Below are positions 46,719 to 54,856 of a stretch of 64,000 nucleotides of DNA, in pieces; position 1 is the stretch's first letter; every line of letters starts with the position of its first letter. Origin of the DNA: JBQTGK01 sp052400665 (lineage in GTDB: Bacteria; Bacteroidota; Bacteroidia; Bacteroidales; Marinifilaceae); NCBI GenBank assembly GCA_052400665.1, contig JBQTGK010000001.1; one strand, written 5' to 3'. The position numbers and the translations under genes are program-made. The notes beneath the pieces are model-generated. The model was not told where the DNA came from. It ran no database searches and was given only the letters and a program-made list of their open reading frames with translations.

Positions 46719-48107
46719 ATGTTTGCATTAATGGTTGTAGTTTTTGTTCTGGGCTATATAGCAATTGCTTTGGAACATCCACTAAAAATTGACAAAGCAG
46801 CTTCGGCGCTTTTAATTGGAGTTTTAACCTGGACTATCTACGTGTTCGGTGGAGTTGATATTCTTTCCTCGGGTGTTAGTAGAGCCTGGAACGAATATGC
46901 AGCTCACAATCCTGGAGTAGATAATGTTGAAGGTATGCTGCACTTCATTACTCATCATGAAGTTTACCATCACCTTGCCGAAATTTCAACAATTCTATTC
47001 TTCCTTTTAGGAGCGATGACTATTGTAGAAATTGTAGATCAGCATCAAGGATTTAAAATCATTACCGACAAAATTAAAACCACCAACAAAGTAAAATTAC
47101 TTTGGGTTCTTAGTATCTTAACTTTCTTTATGTCGGCAGCTCTGGATAACCTTACAACTACCATTGTAATTGTGGCCTTAATTCGTAAATTAATCGATGA
47201 TCAGAAAGATCGCTGGTTTTTTGCATCTATGGTAGTATTAGCTGCTAATGCTGGTGGGGCATGGTCTCCAATTGGCGACGTAACAACGATTATGCTCTGG
47301 ATTGGAGGACAAGTAACCACAATTAATATTATTACACGAGTAATCCTTCCTAGTTTATTTACTATGATTGTTCCTCTTATTATTGTAAGTACTTATCTTA
47401 AAGGTCAGGTAAAACGCCCTCAGTTATCCAATGGAGATACTAAAGAATATACAACACATAAAGAGCAGTTATTCATTCTCTGTTTAGGTGTTGCATCTTT
47501 ACTTTTTGTACCGGTATTTAAAACAACCACTCATTTACCTCCTTATTTAGGTATGCTTCTCGGACTGGGTGTTATGTGGGTTGTTACCGAAATTATGCAC
47601 AAAAACAAGGGACACGAGTTTAAAAGCCGCTTAAATGTAACTGGCGTTTTAAAGAAAGTTGATGTTCCTACAGTACTTTTCTTCCTGGGTATTCTTACTG
47701 CCGTATCGAGTATGCAATCGGCAGGCCATTTAGACATTTTAGCCTCATGGTTAGATAAAAATGTTCACGATATCTATATAATTAACCTTATCATTGGTGT
47801 ATTATCATCAGTTGTTGATAATGTACCTTTAGTAGCTGCTGCAATGGGTATGTATCCTATCGAAGGTGCTCAGGCTGTTGGTTATGCTTCTAACTTTGTT
47901 CAGGATGGTTTATTCTGGGAATTCCTAGCATATTGTGCTGGTACAGGAGGATCAATGTTAATTATTGGTTCTGCTGCCGGTGTTGCTGCTATGGGAATGG
48001 AAAAAATTGATTTTATCTGGTACCTAAAGAAAATTACTCTTCTTGCCTTTATCGGATACCTTTCCGGAGCAGGAGTTTACTTCCTTCAGGCAATGTTATT
48101 GCATTAA
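46719..48107 (+). CDS. nhaD: NhaD-type Na+/H+ antiporter
   Basis: A 462-residue integral membrane protein with about 12 helices, beginning MFALMVVVFVLGYIAIALEHPLKIDKAASALLIG. NhaD signatures include LSILTFFMSAALDNLTTTIVIVALIRKL, NAGGAWSPIGDVTTIMLWIGGQ and LSSVVDNVPLVAAAMGMYP. It exports Na+ in exchange for H+, typical of marine or alkaline settings, and would work with Na+-linked energetics such as Rnf if that pumps Na+. It has its own terminator downstream. Confidence 0.94.
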   Translation: MFALMVVVFVLGYIAIALEHPLKIDKAASALLIGVLTWTIYVFGGVDILSSGVSRAWNEYAAHNPGVDNVEGMLHFITHHEVYHHLAEISTILFFLLGAMTIVEIVDQHQGFKIITDKIKTTNKVKLLWVLSILTFFMSAALDNLTTTIVIVALIRKLIDDQKDRWFFASMVVLAANAGGAWSPIGDVTTIMLWIGGQVTTINIITRVILPSLFTMIVPLIIVSTYLKGQVKRPQLSNGDTKEYTTHKEQLFILCLGVASLLFVPVFKTTTHLPPYLGMLLGLGVMWVVTEIMHKNKGHEFKSRLNVTGVLKKVDVPTVLFFLGILTAVSSMQSAGHLDILASWLDKNVHDIYIINLIIGVLSSVVDNVPLVAAAMGMYPIEGAQAVGYASNFVQDGLFWEFLAYCAGTGGSMLIIGSAAGVAAMGMEKIDFIWYLKKITLLAFIGYLSGAGVYFLQAMLLH

Positions 48108-48162
48108 AATAATATTTTCCCATATTTTGTATGGAGAATAAAAAACAATAATATTAATTTAG

Positions 48163-48198
48163 CGAGATATAATATTCTTTATTATATCTCGTTTTTTT
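48163..48198 (+). terminator. Terminator after nhaD
   Basis: Perfect 12-bp stem CGAGATATAATA / TATTATATCTCG, loop TTCTT, then seven T residues. Confidence 0.85.
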
Positions 48199-48228
48199 AT
48201 GTATTAGATTAAATTAGAAAACAGAAGC

Positions 48229-48939
48229 ATGAACTACCTTTCGATTATTACCGGCATACAAGATATTGCCCAAAATGAATTACCTATTGAAAATCAAGGA
48301 GCCGAAGCGACCCAAATCACCTTAAATTTTGTTGATTTAGCATTTAAAGGAGGATGGATCATGATTCCTATCTTCGCACTTTCGATTATCGCAATTTATA
48401 TTTTTGGAGAAAGATATTTCGCTATCCGAAAAGCAACTAAAGCGGATTCTAATTTTATGAATCGCATAAAAGATTACATTCACGAAGGAAAAATAGATTC
48501 AGCATTGGCATTATGTCAGTCGAAAAATACTCCAGTTTCTAGAATGATATCCAAAGGAATTAAACGCATTGGTCGTCCGTTAAACGATGTAAATGCAGCA
48601 ATTGAAAATATCGGTAATCTGGAAGTTTCTAAACTGGAAAAAAACCTACCAACTCTTGCTACTGTTGCAGGTGCTGCCCCAATGATTGGTTTCTTGGGAA
48701 CTGTTATGGGTATGATTCAGGCTTTTTATGACATGTCGAATGCCGGGAATAATATTGATGTTGCTTTACTTTCGAATGGTATTTATACAGCAATGGTTAC
48801 AACTGTAGCGGGACTTACCGTTGGTATTATAGCTTACTTTGCATACAATATTTTGGTTGCCAAAGTAGAAAAAGTCGTTTTCAATATGGAAGCTACCACA
48901 ACCGAATTTATGGATTTACTAAACGAACCTATTAAGTAA
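48229..48939 (+). CDS. exbB: ExbB/TolQ/MotA-family proton channel
   Basis: A 236-residue inner-membrane protein with three helices (about 42-61, 140-165, 183-208). The conserved region TLATVAGAAPMIGFLGTVMGMIQAFYDMS followed by LLSNGIYTAMVTTVAGLTVGIIAYFAYNIL is the ExbB/TolQ core. It converts the proton gradient into force for TonB-type transducers. It starts an exbB-exbD-tonB operon with 7- and 1-base gaps. Confidence 0.93.
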   Translation: MNYLSIITGIQDIAQNELPIENQGAEATQITLNFVDLAFKGGWIMIPIFALSIIAIYIFGERYFAIRKATKADSNFMNRIKDYIHEGKIDSALALCQSKNTPVSRMISKGIKRIGRPLNDVNAAIENIGNLEVSKLEKNLPTLATVAGAAPMIGFLGTVMGMIQAFYDMSNAGNNIDVALLSNGIYTAMVTTVAGLTVGIIAYFAYNILVAKVEKVVFNMEATTTEFMDLLNEPIK

Positions 48940-48946
48940 TCAGCAG

Positions 48947-49339
48947 ATGGCACTAAAAACCAGAAATAAGGTAAATGCAAGTTTCAGTATGTCTTCAATG
49001 ACTGATATTGTGTTTTTGTTGCTGATATTTTTCATGGTAACATCCACATTAATTAGTCCGAATGCACTAAAACTTCTATTACCTAAAAGCAGTAATCAGA
49101 CTGCAGCAAAGCCAATAACAACAGTTTCTATCGATAAAAATTTAAATTTCTTCCTAGAAACTACTCCTGTTCCTTTTTCTCAGCTCGAAAATAAATTGCA
49201 AAGAAAATTAGCAAGAGAAGAAGACCCAACTATTTCGCTTCATGTCGATAAATCGGTTCCTATGGAACAAGTTGTTAAGGTAATGAACATAGCGAAAGAC
49301 AATAAATACAAACTAATTTTAGCAACAAGAGCTAAGTAA
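48947..49339 (+). CDS. exbD: ExbD/TolR-family protein
   Basis: A 130-residue protein: short cytoplasmic N-terminus, one helix (about 21-41) containing Asp20 at its start (SMTDIVFLLLIFFMV), the proton-carrying residue of the family, and a periplasmic domain with TISLHVDKSVPMEQVVKVMNIAK. It pairs with the ExbB-like protein; its stop is directly followed by the tonB-like gene. Confidence 0.93.
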   Translation: MALKTRNKVNASFSMSSMTDIVFLLLIFFMVTSTLISPNALKLLLPKSSNQTAAKPITTVSIDKNLNFFLETTPVPFSQLENKLQRKLAREEDPTISLHVDKSVPMEQVVKVMNIAKDNKYKLILATRAK

Positions 49340-49340
49340 T

Positions 49341-50285
49341 ATGGCAGATTCCAAAAACAAGAGAGTTGGACTTGCAGGAACACTTTTTTTCCACATAGGA
49401 TTAATTGCGCTTTTGTATATTCTTGGATTTCACACACCTCTTCCTTTACCCGAAGAGCAAGGTATTCTTGTAAATTTTGGAAATTCGAACCAGGGAACTG
49501 GAAAACAAGATCCTGCTCCTGCAAAAGCTCAGAAAAAAATTGCTTCTGCTCCCCCAGCATCTATTCCTGAACCAATATCTGCAAAAGCAAAACCAGTTGC
49601 AAACGAAGTTCAGGAAAAAGTCTTAACTCAAGATACCGAAGATGCTCCGGAACTTCCTTCGGCCGAAGAAATTGCCAAAAAGAAAGCTGCTGAAGAAAAA
49701 ATTCGAAAAAATAAAGCAGAAAAAGATCGCTTAGCCAAAATCGAAAGAGAAAAAAAACAACAGGAAGAACTAAGAAAACAAAAAGAAGCCGAAGCCGAAA
49801 GACAAAGACTAGTCGAAATTGAACGAAAACGCAAAGCAGAAGCAGAACGTCAAGCTAAAATAGATGCCATAAATAACAAAGCAAAAAATGTGTTCGGCCA
49901 AGGAACTTCATCGAACAGTTCTCAAGGTGTAACAAACTCCTCTGGCAATCAGGGAGCACCCACAGGATCTCCAAATTCTGACAATTACAGTGGAACAGGT
50001 TTGGGCAATAAAGGTATTTCTTACGACTTACAAGGACGAAGTTCTCTATCTATTCCTAAACCACAGTACAATTTACAGGAAGGTGGAAAAGTTGTTGTTG
50101 AAATTACTGTAGATAAAAATGGAAAAGTTGTGAATGCCCGACCTGGAATGCCAGGATCCACAACCAGTAATTCTTCTTTATTTGAAGCTGCTAAAAAGGC
50201 TGCATTAAAAGCGAAATTTAATTCAGATAACAATGCTCCTGCATATCAGAAAGGAAGCATAACTTATAATTTTCAGTTAAATTAA
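49341..50285 (+). CDS. tonB: TonB-like energy transducer
   Basis: A 314-residue protein: N-terminal membrane anchor (about 13-30), a highly charged linker (about 105-185) of Glu/Lys/Arg/Gln-rich helix (EKIRKNKAEKDRLAKIEREKKQ), a Ser/Asn/Gly stretch, and a C-terminal TonB domain with SIPKPQYNLQEGGKVVVEITVDKNGKVVNARPG and ending GSITYNFQLN. It transmits ExbB/ExbD energy to outer-membrane receptors. The charged, rather than Pro-rich, linker is more like TolA, so a Tol-Pal-like role is an alternative. Confidence 0.85.
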   Translation: MADSKNKRVGLAGTLFFHIGLIALLYILGFHTPLPLPEEQGILVNFGNSNQGTGKQDPAPAKAQKKIASAPPASIPEPISAKAKPVANEVQEKVLTQDTEDAPELPSAEEIAKKKAAEEKIRKNKAEKDRLAKIEREKKQQEELRKQKEAEAERQRLVEIERKRKAEAERQAKIDAINNKAKNVFGQGTSSNSSQGVTNSSGNQGAPTGSPNSDNYSGTGLGNKGISYDLQGRSSLSIPKPQYNLQEGGKVVVEITVDKNGKVVNARPGMPGSTTSNSSLFEAAKKAALKAKFNSDNNAPAYQKGSITYNFQLN

Positions 50286-50369
50286 TTAGTGCAAACTTAA
50301 GAGGTCTACAATTCCAAAGCATAATTTTTTGGAATTTGAGATTTGAAACTTTAATCTTTTTACATGACT

Positions 50370-51140
50370 CTAAATCAAGCCAATCATTTCGTACACTCCA
50401 ATAAATTTAAGCGAGGCAAAAACAATTACGCCAAGTAAAATATAACGTACAAATTTAGCACCCCAACTAACTGCAAAATTTGCAGCAATATAGGCTCCAA
50501 TCATATTACCAGCAGCCAAAATAAATCCAATTTTATAGTCAATTTGTCCGTTCATAATAAAAACACCTAAAGCAAATGGGGTATATAATAAAATCACAAA
50601 TACCTTAATAGCATTCGCTTTAACCAAATCGAAACCAGCACCCAAAACCAATCCTGATAAAAGAAAGAAGCCAACTCCTGCTTGTATAAAGCCACCATAA
50701 ATTCCAATAAAAAAGAAAATTACAACTTGTAATATACTAGGTTTTGAACGCACCAAACCTGCCTGACCTTTTATCCAGGCATCGGGTTTATATAGCACAA
50801 TAAAAAAAAGAAAAACCAATAAACCTCCAATGGTTTTCTCCATAATTTCTTCGTTAATTTCTACCGCCAAACTCGCACCTACAACCGAGCCTATAATTGC
50901 TGGCAATGCCAGCCATATTCCCTCCTTAAAAGAAAATACCTTTTGCTTTTTAAAACTCGAAACACCAACAACATTTTGTAATAAAATAGCTATTCTATTG
51001 GTTCCATTAGCCACATTAGCAGGTAAACCCATAAACATTAACATAGCTAAACTAATAACAGATCCGCTACCAGCCAAAGTATTCAAAAAACCGGCAAAAA
51101 CACCAACCAGCACAACCAATAAATAATAATACCATTCCAT
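50370..51140 (-). CDS. TauE/SafE-family sulfite/organic anion permease
   Basis: A 256-residue membrane protein with about eight helices. The family start GVFAGFLNTLAGSGSVISLAMLMFMGLPANVANGTNRIAI is complete, and the second half repeats it (FIGIYGGFIQAGVGFFLLSGLVL). Members export sulfite, sulfoacetate or related anions; the substrate is unknown here. It lies downstream of glyA on the same strand with a terminator-like hairpin between, so it may be transcribed separately. Confidence 0.88.
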   Translation of the reverse strand: MEWYYYLLVVLVGVFAGFLNTLAGSGSVISLAMLMFMGLPANVANGTNRIAILLQNVVGVSSFKKQKVFSFKEGIWLALPAIIGSVVGASLAVEINEEIMEKTIGGLLVFLFFIVLYKPDAWIKGQAGLVRSKPSILQVVIFFFIGIYGGFIQAGVGFFLLSGLVLGAGFDLVKANAIKVFVILLYTPFALGVFIMNGQIDYKIGFILAAGNMIGAYIAANFAVSWGAKFVRYILLGVIVFASLKFIGVYEMIGLI

Positions 51141-51203
51141 AGTCTAAAATTTTATGATCCTAAACTACAGATAAAAATTGTATCACAATATGTTACAAAA
51201 CAA

Positions 51204-51229
51204 AGAGGCCATCTAAAAAGACAGCCTCT
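51204..51229 (-). terminator. Terminator downstream of glyA
   Basis: On the minus strand AGAGGC and GCCTCT (complement of 51224-51229 and 51204-51209) enclose a 14-base loop and are followed by TTTGTTTTG. Confidence 0.6.
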
Positions 51230-51253
51230 CAAAATTATGTTACTATATTTTAT

Positions 51254-52534
51254 CTACCAGGCAAACATCGGACGCTCACACATCATTTCGTTTACACGAG
51301 AACGAACCGAAGCAATTACTTCTTCGTTTTCAATGTTCGAGATCACCTCATCAATCATCTGAACAATTACTGGCATATCTTCCTCTTTTAATCCACGAGT
51401 TGTAACCGCTGGAGTTCCTACACGTAACCCCGAAGTTGAAAATGGTGAACGTGAATCGAATGGAACCATATTTTTATTGATTGTAATATCAGCCTGAACC
51501 AATACATTTTCCACTTTCTTACCTGTAATCTCAGGAAATTTAGAACGCAAATCAATAAGCATTGAATGGTTATCTGTTCCACCAGAAATTACTTTGTATC
51601 CAAGATTCACAAACTCTTCAGCCATTACCTTGGCATTTTTCTGCATCTGAATAGCATACTCTTTATAAGAATCGGTTAAAGCCTCTCCAAAAGCAACAGC
51701 TTTGGCAGCAATAACATGCTCTAAAGGACCACCTTGCTGTCCTGGGAATACTGCAAAATTCAATACCTGAGACATCATTTTAATAGCTCCTTTAGGAGTT
51801 TTTTGTCCCCATGGATTCTCGAAATCTTTACCCATAATAATCAAACCTCCACGAGGTCCACGAAGTGTTTTATGAGTAGTTGTAGTAACAATATGACAAT
51901 AAGGTACCGGATCACTTAACAATCCTTTAGCAATTAAACCTGCTGGGTGAGCAATATCTGCCATAAGCAAACATCCTACTTTATCAGCAATCTCACGCAA
52001 GCGTGGAAAATCCCAATCACGAGAATAAGCCGAAGCTCCAGCCACAATCATTTTTGGCTTATGCTCAATTGCCAATTGTTCCAATTCATCGTAATCAACT
52101 GTTCCTGTTTCTTCCTTTACATGATAAGCAATTGGATTGTAAAAATTACCTGATAAATTTACAGGAGACCCATGCGATAAGTGTCCTCCATGAGATAAAT
52201 CAAGTCCTAAAAAAGTATCACCTGGCTTCATGCAAGCATAAAACACTGCTGCATTTGCCTGAGCTCCCGAGTGAGGCTGAACATTTGCATATTCTGCTCC
52301 GAATAACTCACAAGCTCTATCGATAGCCAACTGCTCGGTTTGATCAACAATTTGGCAACCGCCATAGTAACGTTTACCAGGATAACCCTCGGCATATTTA
52401 TTGGTTAGGCATGATCCCATTGCGTCCATAACTTGCTGACTTACGAAGTTTTCTGATGCAATTAACTCAATACCATTTTTTTGACGTAGGTATTCCTGGT
52501 CAATAAGGTCGAAAATTTGGATGTCTCTTTCCAT
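51254..52534 (-). CDS. glyA: Serine hydroxymethyltransferase
   Basis: A 426-residue PLP enzyme interconverting serine and glycine with tetrahydrofolate, the main source of one-carbon units. The PLP lysine is Lys222 in TTTTHKTLRGPRGG; other signatures are IELIASENFVS, NKYAEGYPGKRYYGG, SGAQANAAVF and HGGHLSHG. Full length. Monocistronic; no glycine or folate riboswitch is recognisable in the 418-base region upstream. Confidence 0.97.
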   Translation of the reverse strand: MERDIQIFDLIDQEYLRQKNGIELIASENFVSQQVMDAMGSCLTNKYAEGYPGKRYYGGCQIVDQTEQLAIDRACELFGAEYANVQPHSGAQANAAVFYACMKPGDTFLGLDLSHGGHLSHGSPVNLSGNFYNPIAYHVKEETGTVDYDELEQLAIEHKPKMIVAGASAYSRDWDFPRLREIADKVGCLLMADIAHPAGLIAKGLLSDPVPYCHIVTTTTHKTLRGPRGGLIIMGKDFENPWGQKTPKGAIKMMSQVLNFAVFPGQQGGPLEHVIAAKAVAFGEALTDSYKEYAIQMQKNAKVMAEEFVNLGYKVISGGTDNHSMLIDLRSKFPEITGKKVENVLVQADITINKNMVPFDSRSPFSTSGLRVGTPAVTTRGLKEEDMPVIVQMIDEVISNIENEEVIASVRSRVNEMMCERPMFAW

Positions 52535-52952
52535 TGTTGTTTGTCTTTTCCCCGATTTTACTCGAGATGATTTAATGATTTGTTAGTGTTTTTAAAGGGA
52601 AAAAATCCCATGTTTACTGAATTTTGTTCCCCCTTGAAAAGATGATGCACCGCAATATTTTATCTATTGTTCTATTCCTAAAGTGCAGCATCAAAATTAG
52701 ACAAATCAAGATATTAAAAAAATTATTTTCAGCTTAATTCACCCTTAAACAAATATTTATAAAGCATCTATTTTTTTGTCAGTCAAATTTACTAAAAGCA
52801 TTTCTATTCTTATTTAAGATTATCAGGTAAAAAACTGTTCTTAACCAGCTATTTTAGTCGAAAATCTAATTAGGCTTATATCATTTTCATACTTGTTTTG
52901 TTTATTGTAAATTTATCTTTGTGATTTTACCCTGAATCTTAAACTTATACCA
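52535..52952. other. 418-bp intergenic region between divergent genes
   Basis: Holds the glyA leader on one strand and the promoter of the small membrane proteins on the other (listed at 52893-52921). A short hairpin GGGA-AAAAA-TCCC lies at 52597-52609 in the glyA leader. I compared the leader with known riboswitches by eye and saw none. No ORF is supported. Confidence 0.5.
52893..52921 (+). promoter_or_regulatory. Predicted promoter of the paired membrane protein genes
   Basis: TTG (52893-52895), 18 bases, then TATCTTTG (52914-52921), a perfect TAnnTTTG match; start codon 31 bases downstream. Confidence 0.5.
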
Positions 52953-53438
52953 ATGGAAATTGTTGAAACAAACCCAAAACAAAGACCAGGATTACTAAGC
53001 GTATTGTGTATTCTTACATTTATAGGAAGTGGATTTGGTGTTTTAAATAATATAATGGGAATGATTATTTCGCCCATTAAAAATTTTATGAATACTGAAT
53101 TCTTTGAAATGGCCAGAGAAAACCTGCCCGAAGAACCTTTTTTGAGAGAATTTGTTGAACAAGCTTTAGAAATAGGACAAAAAGCAATTGAACACTTATT
53201 TGAAATCTCATTAATTCAATTTGTACTTTATGCAGCTAGCTTAACTGGTGCAATTTTAATGTTTCAGTTAAAAAAATCAGGATTTTACATTTATACTATT
53301 GCTCAGGCAATACTTTTATTTGCTCCGGTAATATTTCTTGGTTTTAATTTTATTGTTAATATTGGAATTTTATTCTCTAGTGTGTTTACAATCCTGTTCA
53401 TTGCCCTTTATGCTATCAATCTTAAAAAAATGAATTAA
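52953..53438 (+). CDS. Small membrane protein, copy 1 of a paralogous pair
   Basis: A 161-residue protein of unknown function with about four hydrophobic helices. The N-terminal KQRPGLLSVLCILTFIGSGFGVL corresponds closely to the next gene's KKRPTFLTVLCILSFIGSG, and both share the middle FQLKKSGFYIYTIAQ / FKLKKNGFYLYTFAN. An amphipathic, charged segment (about 49-75) lies between the first and second helices. The next copy starts 35 bases downstream, implying cotranscription and local duplication. Confidence 0.7.
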   Translation: MEIVETNPKQRPGLLSVLCILTFIGSGFGVLNNIMGMIISPIKNFMNTEFFEMARENLPEEPFLREFVEQALEIGQKAIEHLFEISLIQFVLYAASLTGAILMFQLKKSGFYIYTIAQAILLFAPVIFLGFNFIVNIGILFSSVFTILFIALYAINLKKMN

Positions 53439-53473
53439 TAAACTTATTACTTACCCTATAAAACTATTTAATT

Positions 53474-53977
53474 ATGGAAGAAAATGTAACTACTGTAGAA
53501 TTGCCTAAAAAAAGACCAACTTTTTTAACCGTACTCTGTATTCTGTCTTTTATTGGTAGTGGGCTTCTTTTAGGAAGCACTATTGTTAATTATTTCACTT
53601 TCGAATCGAGCTATCCTGCACAAATGGAAAAGTGGGAAGAAACTAAGGAAAATCTATCTGATGCAGGAATTGACTCTGGTTTTGCATACAATGGCGTTGA
53701 AAATGGCCTAATAACTTTAGAAAAAACATCTCAAAATCTAGGACAAATTACAGGAGCAAATACACTTTTTGCACTTCTTAGTCTTTTAGGTGTATTTTTA
53801 ATGTTCAAACTAAAAAAGAATGGATTTTACCTATATACTTTCGCGAATCTTTTCTGGATTTTGGTTCCTCTTGTATTAATTGATTTTAATGCAGCCATGA
53901 TGACTGCAATCATGACTGGTGTAGTAACTGTTATATTTGTGATATTATATGCCATGAATTTAAAACACATGGAATAA
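53474..53977 (+). CDS. Small membrane protein, copy 2 of a paralogous pair
   Basis: A 167-residue protein with the same layout as the preceding gene: N-terminal helix after KKRPTFLTVLCILSFIGSG, a soluble charged loop (about 45-85), then helices around LFALLSLLGVFLMFKLKKNGFYLYTFANLFWILVPLVL and a final helix ending YAMNLKHME. No known family recognised. A terminator follows 23 bases after the stop. Confidence 0.7.
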   Translation: MEENVTTVELPKKRPTFLTVLCILSFIGSGLLLGSTIVNYFTFESSYPAQMEKWEETKENLSDAGIDSGFAYNGVENGLITLEKTSQNLGQITGANTLFALLSLLGVFLMFKLKKNGFYLYTFANLFWILVPLVLIDFNAAMMTAIMTGVVTVIFVILYAMNLKHME

Positions 53978-54000
53978 TTTATTTTCCGAAAATACATTTT

Positions 54001-54029
54001 AAAGCTGCTCCCAAACGAGCAGCTTTTTT
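54001..54029 (+). terminator. Terminator after the paired membrane protein genes
   Basis: AAAGCTGCTC, loop CCAAAC, GAGCAGCTTT, then TTT. Perfect 10-bp stem. Confidence 0.88.
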
Positions 54030-54111
54030 AATACTTTTTAAAATATTTTAACGCTGATAAAACAAGATGTTTTGTAAATTTATGATGCAAAAAACATTAA
54101 ACTTATTTATT

Positions 54112-54708
54112 ATGAAACATCTAAATAAATTTGTGCTATCATTCTGTATTTTACTAATATCTGCATCAGTATTCAGTCAAACTACAAAAAAAGAAAACCT
54201 ACCCAAAAAAAATATTGATGTAAAAAGAGAATACGACAAAGATGGTAATTTAATTCGCTACGATTCTACCTACGTTTATTCATGGTCTTCGGACAGTACA
54301 CATCAATTTCTGCCAGACTCTATTTTCCACAATTTCTCAGACATGTATAAAATGAGAAAGAAAATGCAGGAACAAATGGAGCAATTTTTTCACAGAGACA
54401 GCTCTAATAATAAGGTATTTCGACACCCATTTTTCTCCGATGATTTTTTTGACAAGGACTTTTTTAATCCACAATTTTTCAGGAGAGATTTTTTCTCGCA
54501 AGACTCCAGCAAAAATGATTTTTTTAAAGAGTTGGAAGAAATGTTAGAGTCGCGAAAAAACGTAAGACATCAGCACAATAGTAAAATGCAAAAAGAACTA
54601 GATTCCCTCCGACATGAGTTTCTAGAACAAAGAAAAGAATATTATCAACAAAGAGATTCGATATACCGTAAACACGAAGCAAAGCAAAGTAATACGGTAG
54701 ACATATAA
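54112..54708 (+). CDS. Secreted protein with FFxx(D/Q) pentapeptide repeats
   Basis: A 198-residue exported protein. I chose ATG 54112 because it gives a clean signal peptide (MKHLNKFVLSFCILLISASVFSQ); an upstream in-frame ATG would add 15 unlikely residues. The centre (residues 107-131) has five tandem pentapeptides: FFSDD FFDKD FFNPQ FFRRD FFSQD, with a sixth FFKEL after a short gap. The C-terminus (about 150-198) is a charged helix, probably a coiled coil. No family recognised. The repeat could be a membrane- or protein-binding stretch. Followed by a terminator. Confidence 0.72.
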   Translation: MKHLNKFVLSFCILLISASVFSQTTKKENLPKKNIDVKREYDKDGNLIRYDSTYVYSWSSDSTHQFLPDSIFHNFSDMYKMRKKMQEQMEQFFHRDSSNNKVFRHPFFSDDFFDKDFFNPQFFRRDFFSQDSSKNDFFKELEEMLESRKNVRHQHNSKMQKELDSLRHEFLEQRKEYYQQRDSIYRKHEAKQSNTVDI

Positions 54709-54748
54709 TACGAAGATCGATTCGATTTTTTAAATATAATTCATAAAC

Positions 54749-54779
54749 AGCCTGACAGTTCAACGAGTCAGGCTTTTTT
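54749..54779 (+). terminator. Terminator after the FF-repeat gene
   Basis: AGCCTGAC (54749-54756), loop of 10, GTCAGGCT (54767-54774), then T residues to 54779. Confidence 0.88.
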
Positions 54780-54856
54780 ATGCTTCGAAATACTTACTGC
54801 AAAAGAGATAAGTTCTACAATTAAATCAGTCTTATTTTTCCTGATAGTTCATAAAA

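Noticed and set aside
51734..52326. Plus-strand ORFs opposite glyA
   Set aside because: They lie wholly inside a highly conserved gene on the other strand and show no protein family features.
52535..52700. Riboswitch in the glyA leader
   Set aside because: Only a weak short hairpin is visible; no conserved glycine, SAM or folate aptamer pattern could be recognised by eye.
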